Shown piece after piece: positions 25,823 through 34,285 of a stretch of DNA of 64,000 bases. The first letter of the stretch is position 1, and each line of letters starts with the position of its first letter. Below the pieces are notes generated by a model. That model was not told the DNA's origin. It saw nothing but the letters and a program-made list of their open reading frames with translations, and did no database searches. A program made the translations under genes and the position numbers. The stretch comes from Saprospiraceae bacterium (GTDB lineage Bacteria > Bacteroidota > Bacteroidia > Chitinophagales > Saprospiraceae). The DNA lies in NCBI GenBank assembly GCA_028280415.1, contig JANQLV010000006.1:1-64000 (forward strand), in the 5' to 3' direction.

Positions 25823-27436
25823 ATGAAAAAACTTATTACCATTAGTTTTTTACTGATAGTTGGCTCAACTGCAACGGGTTGGGCGCAAGTCAATTTTAGT
25901 GAACACATTGCACCGATTATTTATGAAAATTGTACCTCTTGCCACAGAGAAGGCGAGGTTGGTCCGATCCCATTAACCAATTACCAGGAAGTAGCTTCCT
26001 GGGGGCCCATGATTCAGTATGTTACCGAAATTAAATATATGCCCCCTTTCTCTCCGGATGTAAGCTATAGCCATTTCCTCTTTGAAAGGTCATTGACTGA
26101 TGAGCAAATTCAAATGATAGCTGATTGGGTAGATGCCGGAACACCACAGGGCGATCCTGATTTAGAACCTCCGCTTCCCAGCTTCCCTACAGGTTCTCAG
26201 ATTGGAACACCGGATTTGGTTTTGACCATGGAAGAGGCACATACGATAGCAGGAAATAATCAGGATGATTACCAGGTCTTCGTATTGCCAACCGGATTTA
26301 CAGAAGATAAGGAAATAGCTGCTATTGAGTTTCGTCCGGGGAATAAAAGAGCGGTTCATCATGTACTCATTGCCTATGATATAAGCGGAGAAGCCGCTGC
26401 AAAAGATGCTGCAACTCCGGAATACGGCTATTATTCTTTTGGTGATTTCGGAGTCGATGAAGCTGTTTATTCGACCTGGGGCTATGTACCGGGCACTTCG
26501 CCTTTGGTATACCCTGAAGGCATAGGAGAGGTTATTCCGGCAGGAGCTGATTTATTGATTCAGGTACATTATGCCCCTTTACCAACAGATGAAACCGACC
26601 AGTCCAGTGTTAATATTTTCTTTAAAAAAGCTGATGATCCGATTACGAGAGAAGTTCGAATCGCTTCTGTTACACCTTTTAATTTACCGGGAGGTTTTTC
26701 CGATTTTGAAATTCCGCCCAATGAAGAAAAAACCTTTGTAGCGGAAAGTCTTTATGAAGATGATTCCTGGACCCCGGGCATTGATTATGATATCAGTTTA
26801 ATCAGTATTGAGCCACATTCTCATTATTTAGGAAAAGATTACGAGATTTTTGCTGTTACTCCCCAAAACGATACTATCAATTTAATAAAAATACCGGAAT
26901 GGGATTTTAACTGGCAAGGCTCATACACTTTTCAAAACATGATAAAAATTCCTGCCAATTCTACCTGGTATACCGTCGCCTCTTATGATAACACCCTTGA
27001 TAATCCGGCGAATCCTTCCAATCCGCCAATTAATGTGAGCTGGGGTGAAGGCACCGAAGATGAAATGCTTTTGGTGGGCCTGTACTTTATACCATATGAA
27101 GAGGGAGATGAGAATATTAATATGAATGTACTGGACATGAACACCTCCACTCAAACGATGGTATCCCCGACAAATAATTTGTTCCATCCCCCTGTTCCAA
27201 ATCCCGCAAAAAACTCGTTTACTGTTTCATTTACTTTAACACAAAGGGAACGATTACAATTGAATTTGCTCGATATGTTTGGAAAAAAAATCATGGCTAT
27301 TTCGGATGCTCAATTTTGGCCAGCAGGCCAGCATTCTGTTCCAGTTAATATTTCAAATATAGGAGCGGGACCCTATTTAATTGAATTAAAAGGCAAGGCT
27401 TACACACTCACCCAAAAAATAATCATTTCCAATTAA
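25823..27436 (+). CDS. T9SS-sorted cytochrome c / copper-monooxygenase-like protein
   Basis: The 537-aa product has a signal peptide (1-21) and then a haem-c-like module with CTSCH at residues 37-41 and the YMPP segment that supplies the Met-rich ligand region (about 25-110). Next come two beta-sandwich domains resembling copper type II ascorbate-dependent monooxygenases, with histidine motifs HHVLIAYD, QVHYAP and EPHSHYLG. A T9SS sorting domain starts at PVPNPAKNSF and fills the last ~80 residues. Such haem-copper secreted proteins are common in Bacteroidota and Planctomycetes; the substrate is not known. The next gene encodes a redoxin-like partner. Confidence 0.85.
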   Translation: MKKLITISFLLIVGSTATGWAQVNFSEHIAPIIYENCTSCHREGEVGPIPLTNYQEVASWGPMIQYVTEIKYMPPFSPDVSYSHFLFERSLTDEQIQMIADWVDAGTPQGDPDLEPPLPSFPTGSQIGTPDLVLTMEEAHTIAGNNQDDYQVFVLPTGFTEDKEIAAIEFRPGNKRAVHHVLIAYDISGEAAAKDAATPEYGYYSFGDFGVDEAVYSTWGYVPGTSPLVYPEGIGEVIPAGADLLIQVHYAPLPTDETDQSSVNIFFKKADDPITREVRIASVTPFNLPGGFSDFEIPPNEEKTFVAESLYEDDSWTPGIDYDISLISIEPHSHYLGKDYEIFAVTPQNDTINLIKIPEWDFNWQGSYTFQNMIKIPANSTWYTVASYDNTLDNPANPSNPPINVSWGEGTEDEMLLVGLYFIPYEEGDENINMNVLDMNTSTQTMVSPTNNLFHPPVPNPAKNSFTVSFTLTQRERLQLNLLDMFGKKIMAISDAQFWPAGQHSVPVNISNIGAGPYLIELKGKAYTLTQKIIISN

Positions 27437-27445
27437 ATCACTTAT

Positions 27446-27485
27446 TGTCGAATGAGCTTATAGCAAGCTTGTTCGACAGTATTTT
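27446..27485 (+). terminator. Strong intergenic hairpin
   Basis: A 14-bp uninterrupted stem (TGTCGAATGAGCTT with AAGCTTGTTCGACA, two G-U pairs) and a 5-nt loop, followed by GTATTTTAAAA. It sits between the haem-copper gene and the redoxin gene, 22 bp before the latter. Either it ends the first transcript or it partially attenuates the second gene. Confidence 0.65.
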
Positions 27486-27499
27486 AAAATATCTAAAAG

Positions 27500-28021
27500 A
27501 TGAAATTTTCAATAATGTTATTGCTAAGTTTGTTTTTTAATTCTTTTCAAAATCAAGCTTTAAAAGAACCAAGTGAAAAAGTTACGGAAGTCTATATTTT
27601 TCTGGAAGAAGACTGTCGAATTAGCCAATTTTATACCAATACACTGAACGATTTACATCAACAATTCGCTAGTGAGCATATCACTTTCACTGGGGTCTTT
27701 CCAAGTCAAACAACAAAGCCCGAAGATATTACCGATTTCAAAAAGAAATATAAAATCCCCTTTGATTTGATCTTTGACGAAAGACAGGTATTGACTAAAA
27801 AATTCGAGGCAACTATCACGCCCGAAGTGGTTGTTTATCAGCCTGATGAAGAAAAAATTATTTATAAGGGGCGTATAGACGATTCTTATTTCAGAGTGGG
27901 GAAAAGAAGAAACGTAGTAACCGCAAATGAATTAAAAGTGGTTCTTGATTGCATTAAAAATAAACATCCGATAGAGGTTCCATGGAAAGATGCCATCGGT
28001 TGTTATATAAAACTCATTTAA
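27500..28021 (+). CDS. Redoxin (AhpC/TSA-like) domain protein without CXXC
   Basis: The 173-aa product has a signal-like N-terminus followed by a thioredoxin fold. After the first strand (EVYIFLEEDCRISQFY) there is a single cysteine where redoxins have C-x-x-C, then HITFTGVFPSQT, the helix DITDFKKKYKIPFDLIFDE, and the cis-proline strand ATITPEVVVYQ with the YKGRIDD hairpin. The C-terminus carries a GCYIK motif like that seen in redoxins paired with secreted haem/copper proteins. This suggests a redox or assembly partner of the preceding protein, an inference from context. Confidence 0.75.
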   Translation: MKFSIMLLLSLFFNSFQNQALKEPSEKVTEVYIFLEEDCRISQFYTNTLNDLHQQFASEHITFTGVFPSQTTKPEDITDFKKKYKIPFDLIFDERQVLTKKFEATITPEVVVYQPDEEKIIYKGRIDDSYFRVGKRRNVVTANELKVVLDCIKNKHPIEVPWKDAIGCYIKLI

Positions 28022-28103
28022 GAAATCGAATATTAATATTGGTTTTCTCAAAAAGCTATAGTAGTTCCATAATTTTATTGCTGTCTTTTCCAAAATTTAA
28101 AAG

Positions 28104-28146
28104 TTGCTGCACATGATTAGGATTACTAACCATGTGCAGCAAAAAA
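28104..28146. terminator. Bidirectional terminator
   Basis: TTGCTGCACATG and CATGTGCAGCAA form a perfect 12-bp stem with a 15-nt loop between two convergent genes. A T-rich stretch follows on the minus strand. Confidence 0.75.
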
Positions 28147-28149
28147 TAT

Positions 28150-28383
28150 TTACCCCTTAACATCAGCTATAGATGCCCCAAAGTTAATATGCAGCACATT
28201 CCCGTTTGGTGTTAGCAATGCCGGAACAGATACCACCCCCGCATTTTCGGCCACTTCTATTTGGCTTTTGTTTTCTCCCAGATGAACTATTTCAACATTT
28301 GACTCCCCAATCAGATTGATAATATCCTGCTCTGCACTTACACATACTGAACATCCTGCGTGATAAAAAACGGATTTACTCAT
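28150..28383 (-). CDS. Mini-thioredoxin/glutaredoxin-like protein
   Basis: A complete 77-aa thioredoxin-fold protein, about as short as the fold allows. It opens with SKSVFYHAGCSVC, giving the redox pair Cys11-Cys14, and has the cis-proline segment VVSVPALLTPNG. There is no signal peptide, so it is cytoplasmic. Such small proteins reduce disulfides or transfer thiol groups; the partner is unknown. It has its own strong promoter. Confidence 0.8.
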   Translation of the reverse strand: MSKSVFYHAGCSVCVSAEQDIINLIGESNVEIVHLGENKSQIEVAENAGVVSVPALLTPNGNVLHINFGASIADVKG

Positions 28384-28849
28384 TTTACTATAATTTTAAA
28401 GATTAAGGCAGTATTGCCAGCACAAATATAGGCAGGATTCCTAACTAATGCAAAATTAATATTGCTTTTTCAAAAATTTAGCCCGGCCAGTCGATATATC
28501 GATAATTTTTGGATGCAAAAAACCGCGGCTTAATACTCATCATTTTTGATTAGTTTAAAAGCCGTATTAATGTGGAGGTGAAACTTTTAAAGATAGACTA
28601 ACTTTATCGCGTTGTTTTTAGCAACATCTGGTTTAAGGATTAATAAAATACAGTTCCCCTTAGTAACAATGTATTGACAAACAAAAAATATGAAGCCTTA
28701 CTTAGCAAAGTGCTATTAAAATTATTTAAGCAAAATGGAGAAATTAAACGAATCAGGATTTTTATTAAAAAAATCATAGATCGTTTAAAAGTTTCCAAAT
28801 GCTGTAAGACGTAAATATTTTATTAACTTTATTAAAAACAACCATCATT
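28384..28849. other. Divergent intergenic region
   Basis: About 466 bp lie between the mini-thioredoxin gene and the kinase-caspase operon. Besides the minus-strand promoter at 28423-28454 it holds a perfect 12-bp palindrome, TCGATATATCGA, at 28491-28502. No gene was seen. Confidence 0.5.
28423..28454 (-). promoter_or_regulatory. Bacteroidota promoter (-33 TTTG, -7 TATATTTG)
   Basis: On the minus strand TTTG (28451-28454) and TATATTTG (28423-28430) are 20 bp apart, a good match to the housekeeping sigma consensus. It lies ~40 bp upstream of the mini-thioredoxin start. Confidence 0.7.
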
Positions 28850-29200
28850 ATGTCATTCCAAATTTCTAAGCTGGAACTCGCTAAGCAAACAGTGCAAGGA
28901 AGCATTGAGTATATTTTGTATATGGAATTTACTTCCAGTGAATATAAACTTACGGTAGAAGGACACGGAGATATTCCTGAAGAACTGTCTGCAGAAGGTG
29001 TTTTATCCATTAGCGTATTTATTAATGAAACCGAAGTAGAGGCCGATCAATTACCCTCTATAGTTGAGTATGAATTTAGTCTAGGAACGCTGGACTTCGA
29101 TGAATTTGAAGTTGAAGTCGAAGCTCAGGGTAGAAAAAAGAAAGTCAAAAGTAATAGAACGAAAAGTTCCACTGCTCAGGAGGTGCACAGACCCATTTAG
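28850..29200 (+). CDS. Small acidic protein of unknown function, first gene of the kinase-caspase operon
   Basis: A 116-aa protein without signal peptide or membrane segment. The first ~95 residues alternate hydrophobic and acidic residues in a pattern expected for a beta-sandwich. The last ~20 are basic and flexible (GRKKKVKSNRTKSS). I do not recognise the family. It ends 54 bp before the sensor kinase and is on the same strand as kinase, regulator and caspase, so it is probably part of that operon. Confidence 0.65.
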   Translation: MSFQISKLELAKQTVQGSIEYILYMEFTSSEYKLTVEGHGDIPEELSAEGVLSISVFINETEVEADQLPSIVEYEFSLGTLDFDEFEVEVEAQGRKKKVKSNRTKSSTAQEVHRPI

Positions 29201-29254
29201 GTGCTGTCTATCAGACTGAGTAGCCGTTCAAAGATTTTATACAATAACCGACCT

Positions 29255-31354
29255 ATGCGATTATGCATCATTTTAGTATGGCTCGTTTTAAGTGGTTTCC
29301 CCATAGCTTCTTTGAACGGTCAGAATCAAATATTCATTGACAGTCTGATTAATGTACGAGAAAAGACCAAAGATGCTATTGAAAAAGTCAAAATATCCAA
29401 TGAACTGGCTTTTCAGTGGAAACTTTCTAATCCTCAAAAAGCAATTCAGCAAGCGGAAGAAGCGCTTTCCATTGCCAAAAGCATTAATTATCAATCCGGT
29501 GAGTCTACAGCTTATGTCGTCCTGGGCTTAATCCAGATGTACGAAAGCAATTATATCAAAGCGGATAGTTTTTTACTCCTCGCACTAGACCTTCGAATAC
29601 AGCTCGGAATCAAATCCGATATCGCCGGTACTTATAATAACCTTGGAATTTCTCAATATGATCAAGGTAACGATTCCAAAGCTGTCTTTTTTTTCAAAGA
29701 GGGTTTAAAAACCCTTGAAGGGGAACCACTTTCAAAAACCGAAGCTATGCTTTGTAATAATATCGCAGATAGCTATATCTATCTCGGGGATTATAAAAGC
29801 GCTATCGATTATATTAGCCAGAGCATCGCCATTCGGGAACAATTGAATGATAGACATGGAAAGGCCCGTTCATTGCTCAACCTGGGTTATTGGTATTTGA
29901 AAATTGAAAATGTTGAAAAAGCAATTGAAAATTCAAAAGAAGCATTGACCATTTTCGAATCCTTTAATGATTCGACCTATATCGCAAAAAGTTGTATCAA
30001 TCTGGGGGATATCTATTTCCAGATCGGAGAATATAAAACGTCCACCCAATTTTTTGATAAAGCCGTAAGCCTGCAAAAATATCTCGAAATAGAAGATGTG
30101 GCAACACTTTATCAAAACCTGGGCAACTTACTGGAAAAAACAAAAGATTTGAGTGGTGCGATGGAAGCCTTTAATACCAGTATGGATATTTATAATAAAA
30201 ATGGTTTTATTGATGAAGTGGCAAAAGTAAAACTGACTATTGGTTCAATTTATTTCGATCGATCCGAATATCAAATTTCTCTAAAGCATTTGCAGGATAG
30301 CCAGGAAATTGCAGATGAGTCTGAGGACCTTTCTCTAAAAATGCAAATAGCTCAAATGCTCTCCGAAGCTTATACCAAAACGAATCAAACCGAACTTGCC
30401 CTTAAATATAGCAGAAGATATAATCGTCTGAAAGACAGCATTAGCAGTAGCCTTCAAATGGCTATGAATTATAAAATTGATCTGGAAGAAGCCAAAACAA
30501 AAAACGCTATTTTAGAAAAAGAAAATGCTAGTCAATTAGCTGCAACCGAAAGAAAGAACCTCATAAATATCAGCTTAATAACAGGTATTATTTTATGGAC
30601 TTTTTTATCCATTGCAATTATTATTGCCTACAAAAACCAGCGAAAAAGAAGAGTTGCAGAACTAAAAGTGATCAATAAAAACAATGAAATTGATACCCTG
30701 CTCAAAGAACAACAATTAAAAACCACTTATGCCAAATTAGCCGGACAGGATGAAGAACGAAAACGCATTGGACAGGATTTACACGACCGCATTGGCGGTA
30801 TTCTTTCAACGGTCAAACTCTATCTCAAAGGATTCGATGAAAAACTGGATGCCATTCAGTCAGAAAACAAACAACAATTTACTAAAGCCAATGATCTTTT
30901 GGATGAAGCAGTCGTTGAAGTGCGTAAAATAGCCAAGAACATTCACTCCGGTATCCTTACTAAATTTGGCCTCAAAGCCGAATTGGAAAATCTGGCAGAA
31001 ATGCTGAATAATAGCAATAGAATTCAGGTAAAAGTGGTTACCCACGGACTGGAAAAAAGACTTCCGGTAGAAATGGCCATTAAAATTTATCGCATCATTC
31101 AGGAGCTTGTTTCCAATGTATTAAAACACGCCGGAGCTTCGAAGATCACCATTCAAGTAAATGAATTCAAAGATGTGCTCAATGTTGTTGTAGAAGACAA
31201 TGGTATAGGCTTCGATCCGGAAAAGATCAAAGATAAAGGAGGAATGGGTCTGAAAAATATCGAATCCCGTGTATACGATCTGCACGGGACAATTATCATT
31301 GACTCCGGTAGAGGGAATGGCGCCAGCGTAGCTATCGATGTACCGATTGAGTAA
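29255..31354 (+). CDS. TPR sensor histidine kinase (NarX-like HisKA_3)
   Basis: The start at 29255 is chosen because it gives a signal sequence (MRLCIILVWLVLSGF); an in-frame extension to 29201 lacks a good start. The 699-aa product has about seven tetratricopeptide repeats in the periplasm (residues ~40-390), one transmembrane helix (~435-455, LINISLITGIILWTFLS) and a coiled coil. A HisKA_3 domain follows with His510 in QDLHDRIGG, then a HATPase with NGIGFD and GGMGLKNI. TPRs probably bind a partner protein that sets kinase activity. It is the second gene of a unit with a NarL-type regulator and a caspase-like protease. Confidence 0.92.
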   Translation: MRLCIILVWLVLSGFPIASLNGQNQIFIDSLINVREKTKDAIEKVKISNELAFQWKLSNPQKAIQQAEEALSIAKSINYQSGESTAYVVLGLIQMYESNYIKADSFLLLALDLRIQLGIKSDIAGTYNNLGISQYDQGNDSKAVFFFKEGLKTLEGEPLSKTEAMLCNNIADSYIYLGDYKSAIDYISQSIAIREQLNDRHGKARSLLNLGYWYLKIENVEKAIENSKEALTIFESFNDSTYIAKSCINLGDIYFQIGEYKTSTQFFDKAVSLQKYLEIEDVATLYQNLGNLLEKTKDLSGAMEAFNTSMDIYNKNGFIDEVAKVKLTIGSIYFDRSEYQISLKHLQDSQEIADESEDLSLKMQIAQMLSEAYTKTNQTELALKYSRRYNRLKDSISSSLQMAMNYKIDLEEAKTKNAILEKENASQLAATERKNLINISLITGIILWTFLSIAIIIAYKNQRKRRVAELKVINKNNEIDTLLKEQQLKTTYAKLAGQDEERKRIGQDLHDRIGGILSTVKLYLKGFDEKLDAIQSENKQQFTKANDLLDEAVVEVRKIAKNIHSGILTKFGLKAELENLAEMLNNSNRIQVKVVTHGLEKRLPVEMAIKIYRIIQELVSNVLKHAGASKITIQVNEFKDVLNVVVEDNGIGFDPEKIKDKGGMGLKNIESRVYDLHGTIIIDSGRGNGASVAIDVPIE

Positions 31355-31436
31355 AGTCAAAAACCAGGCTTTATTAAACCTTAGATAACTTACGGGTAAT
31401 CGAAAATCGAATTTAACAAATCAACAAAATATTACC

Positions 31437-32072
31437 ATGATTAAAGTTTTATTAGCAGATGACCAAACTATGTTCCTGGATGGGCTCCAGGCATTACTGG
31501 TTCAGGAACAGAACATCGAAATCGTAGGTTCGGTTACCGATGGCGAAAAGGTTACTGATTTTTTAGATAAAAATAATGAGGTGGATGTTTTAATCCTCGA
31601 TATCGAAATGCCCAAGCGCAACGGGATAGAAACGACCAAACTAATTCGCCAGGATCACCGTCTGAAGGATATCAAAATACTCATCCTGACCATGTATAAT
31701 GAGAAAAATTTTATTGTCAAATTGATAGAAGCCGGTGCCAACGGTTATATCCTCAAAAACAAAAGCAAAGAAGAATTGGTACAGGCTATCCATAATGTCT
31801 ATAGCGGAAAGTCTCATTTCGGGCTCGAAGTGTTAAGCAAGGCAACCTCAACCAAATCGGAGCTGGACAAAGCTGTAGAACTAACAGATCGTGAACACGA
31901 AGTTCTTTGCCTGATTGCCGAAGGTAAAACCACCAGAGAAATTGCGGCAATGCTTTACATCTCCGAACCAACAGTCAATACCCATCGACGTAACCTGCTA
32001 CGCAAATTGGAATTTCCCAATGACAAATATCTGGTACGATACGCTATCAAACAAGGCTATGTCAAACTATGA
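31437..32072 (+). CDS. NarL/FixJ-type response regulator
   Basis: The 211-aa product has a receiver with the acidic pair Asp8-Asp9, phosphoacceptor Asp55 (VLILDIEMP) and lysine in ILKNKS. Residues about 147-208 are a LuxR/GerE helix-turn-helix (LTDREHEVLCLIAEGKTTRE ... TVNTHRRNLLRKL). It lies 82 bp after the cognate sensor kinase and 9 bp before the caspase gene. The close spacing points to a single transcript, so the protease may be made together with, or controlled by, the two-component pair. Confidence 0.93.
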   Translation: MIKVLLADDQTMFLDGLQALLVQEQNIEIVGSVTDGEKVTDFLDKNNEVDVLILDIEMPKRNGIETTKLIRQDHRLKDIKILILTMYNEKNFIVKLIEAGANGYILKNKSKEELVQAIHNVYSGKSHFGLEVLSKATSTKSELDKAVELTDREHEVLCLIAEGKTTREIAAMLYISEPTVNTHRRNLLRKLEFPNDKYLVRYAIKQGYVKL

Positions 32073-32081
32073 ATTTAAACT

Positions 32082-34094
32082 ATGAGCAACCCCAAACTCA
32101 AAGCACTACTTATCGGTATTAACAATTATGGTACAAGCAATTTAAAAGGTTGTTTAAACGATGTCGATCTCATGGAATCGGTCATCAGAGAGCAGGTTGA
32201 ATCTGATGTTGAATTAGCTATTAAAACACTCAAGGATCAACAAGCTACCTACCAAAACGTTATCGATACTTTCCTGGAGTTTTTTAGTGATTTAAAAAAC
32301 GGAGATCAGGCTCTGCTATATTATAGTGGTCATGGTTCAAGAATGAAAGCGCCTCCGGAATTTCATCAGGATGCATCGAATGAATATATCGAGACCTTTG
32401 TACTCTTTGATAGCCGCCGGGGAGGCGGACGGGATCTGGCGGATAAAGAATTGGCTTATCTCAATTGGAAAGTTACCCGGGCCCAAGGAAAAAATGTTTT
32501 TTTTACCATGATCTTCGACTCTTGTTTCTCGGGCGGAATGCTGCGTGGAGAAGAAGCCCTGATCCGGCACGATCCGAATCCCAATGAAGATCGAAGCTGG
32601 CAGGATTTTCTGGGCTCTGAGGAGTACGACTGGCAAGAGGGAAAAATCCATGTTCCGGAAGGGGACAAGGTTGTCCTGGCCGCCTGCCGGCCGGATGAGG
32701 TATCCGTTGAATATTTCCTAGAAGGCAAACAACAAGGCTTGTTCACCTATAACCTGGCCAAGGTACTCCGGGCATCCAATGGCAAACTCACTTTTGCCGA
32801 GATCATGCAAAGAGTTAAAGCCCGTATTCATACCTATACTACTCATCAGCATCCGCAATTACAAAATGCTGAATGGCTCAATATTGATCATCAGGTTTTT
32901 CTGGCCAGCGTTTTAAAATATAAGCCCAGTACGCATCTTCTTTTTTACAATTATGAACCAGAAGGCCATATGCCAAAGGGCTGGATAGTAGATATAGGTA
33001 CAATTCACGGACTGGATTCAACTTATAACAAAAATCAAAAGATCCAGCTTCAAATTACCGCTCCCCTGCCGGCCGGAACCGATGATATTATTGCCATTGA
33101 AAGAATAGGTCAGTCCTACTCAACCGTTATCGTTCCTGACAAGCTTGCGAAAAAAGATGAACAGGGCCAGGTCATACAGTACGAGGTTGTTTTAACCAGC
33201 TATCCTGCACAGCCTTTAAACTTTGGTTTTCCTTTCCCTTCCAATGAAAATGATCCTCTGGGAGAACAAATACTGATCGAAGAATGGAAAAGACGACCCT
33301 CAATTTATTTGCAATTTGTAGAAAACTGGTACGAAGCCAATTATTTAATCTATGCCAAGAATAATCGCTACTGGCTAAGGGCAATGGGGGAAGCCAGCAA
33401 TTATTTATTTGACCAACTACAGGGTTTTACTCCTACGAATGCTAATCAACTTTTTTTCAATCTGGAAAAAATAGCAAAATGGCATCGTATTAAAAGTGCG
33501 CAAAATCCAAAATCCAGAATTGTCAGTGGCAATATCGAATTGTCTTTTTATGAGGTTAAAAAAGTACCCCGGATTAACGAGATAGAAATAACCGATATCA
33601 TCAGTCCGGGTTTTCTAATCGAAGAGCCCATTTTAAAATATTATCCTCAAAGCGGGAAAAATCCAGAACTAGATGCTTCTTTTAAATTAAAAATCAAAAA
33701 CAAAAGTGACCGGGAGCTCTGGTTTAGTGTCCTGTTTATAGGATCGGACTACAGCATATCGAATAATTATCTGGTTCAGGAAAAACTTGCTCCAAATAAA
33801 GAGGTCTGGTTAAAATCTTATACCCCAAAAGGCCTTCCAACTAAATCAATAGATTTATTTATTGAGGATGTATACATCCGTAAAGGCATTTCTCGTATCA
33901 TCGAATATTTCAAAATAATTATCAGTACACACGAGTTTAGTACAGATCACCTCAATCAGGGAGGGATTTCATATGATAGTCAAACCAAAGAAACACCGAT
34001 GAGAAGTGTAGATGATGAAAAAACGCTGAAATTCCAATCCGACTGGACCTGCATTGACTTCTCCGTTTGTATCAAACATCAGCGGGAAGCATAA
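32082..34094 (+). CDS. Caspase-like (C14) protease with C-terminal beta-rich extension
   Basis: A 670-aa protein with an N-terminal caspase-like p20 domain: the strand KALLIGINNY, catalytic His84 in YYSGHGSR and catalytic Cys148 in FDSCFSGG. No signal peptide is present. The acidic S1-pocket pattern (Asp109 and following) suggests a basic P1 preference, as in metacaspases and bacterial orthocaspases. After about residue 290 come ~380 residues rich in beta strands and aromatic residues; I do not recognise a named domain there, and it may be the target-recognition or regulatory part. It lies 9 bp after the NarL regulator and is convergent with a second caspase gene. Confidence 0.88.
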   Translation: MSNPKLKALLIGINNYGTSNLKGCLNDVDLMESVIREQVESDVELAIKTLKDQQATYQNVIDTFLEFFSDLKNGDQALLYYSGHGSRMKAPPEFHQDASNEYIETFVLFDSRRGGGRDLADKELAYLNWKVTRAQGKNVFFTMIFDSCFSGGMLRGEEALIRHDPNPNEDRSWQDFLGSEEYDWQEGKIHVPEGDKVVLAACRPDEVSVEYFLEGKQQGLFTYNLAKVLRASNGKLTFAEIMQRVKARIHTYTTHQHPQLQNAEWLNIDHQVFLASVLKYKPSTHLLFYNYEPEGHMPKGWIVDIGTIHGLDSTYNKNQKIQLQITAPLPAGTDDIIAIERIGQSYSTVIVPDKLAKKDEQGQVIQYEVVLTSYPAQPLNFGFPFPSNENDPLGEQILIEEWKRRPSIYLQFVENWYEANYLIYAKNNRYWLRAMGEASNYLFDQLQGFTPTNANQLFFNLEKIAKWHRIKSAQNPKSRIVSGNIELSFYEVKKVPRINEIEITDIISPGFLIEEPILKYYPQSGKNPELDASFKLKIKNKSDRELWFSVLFIGSDYSISNNYLVQEKLAPNKEVWLKSYTPKGLPTKSIDLFIEDVYIRKGISRIIEYFKIIISTHEFSTDHLNQGGISYDSQTKETPMRSVDDEKTLKFQSDWTCIDFSVCIKHQREA

Positions 34095-34254
34095 AATCTA
34101 CTCATTTTTGATGAGGTAAAAATCACTATAATACCGGAGGTATTCTTAAAAAATTCAAACGAAATTTATGAATGGAAAGTGGATGAATCTGCACTTTCCT
34201 CTCTCTTGAACGAAGAGTCGTAAGACTCTGAGATTATGATAGTCTTCTTCGGTA

Positions 34255-34285
34255 AGCCGCTACCCCCCGGTGGTGGCTCTTTTTA
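34255..34285 (+). terminator. Terminator between the two caspase genes
   Basis: A 10-bp stem (AGCCGCTACC with GGTGGTGGCT, G-U pairs included), loop CCCC, followed by CTTTTT. It ends right at the stop codon of the convergent gene. A smaller hairpin (AGAGTC/GACTCT, about 34214-34228) precedes it. Confidence 0.8.

Noticed and set aside
28491..28502. Palindrome TCGATATATCGA as a specific operator
   Set aside because: A single AT-rich 12-bp palindrome in an intergenic region; no second site or conservation can be shown here.
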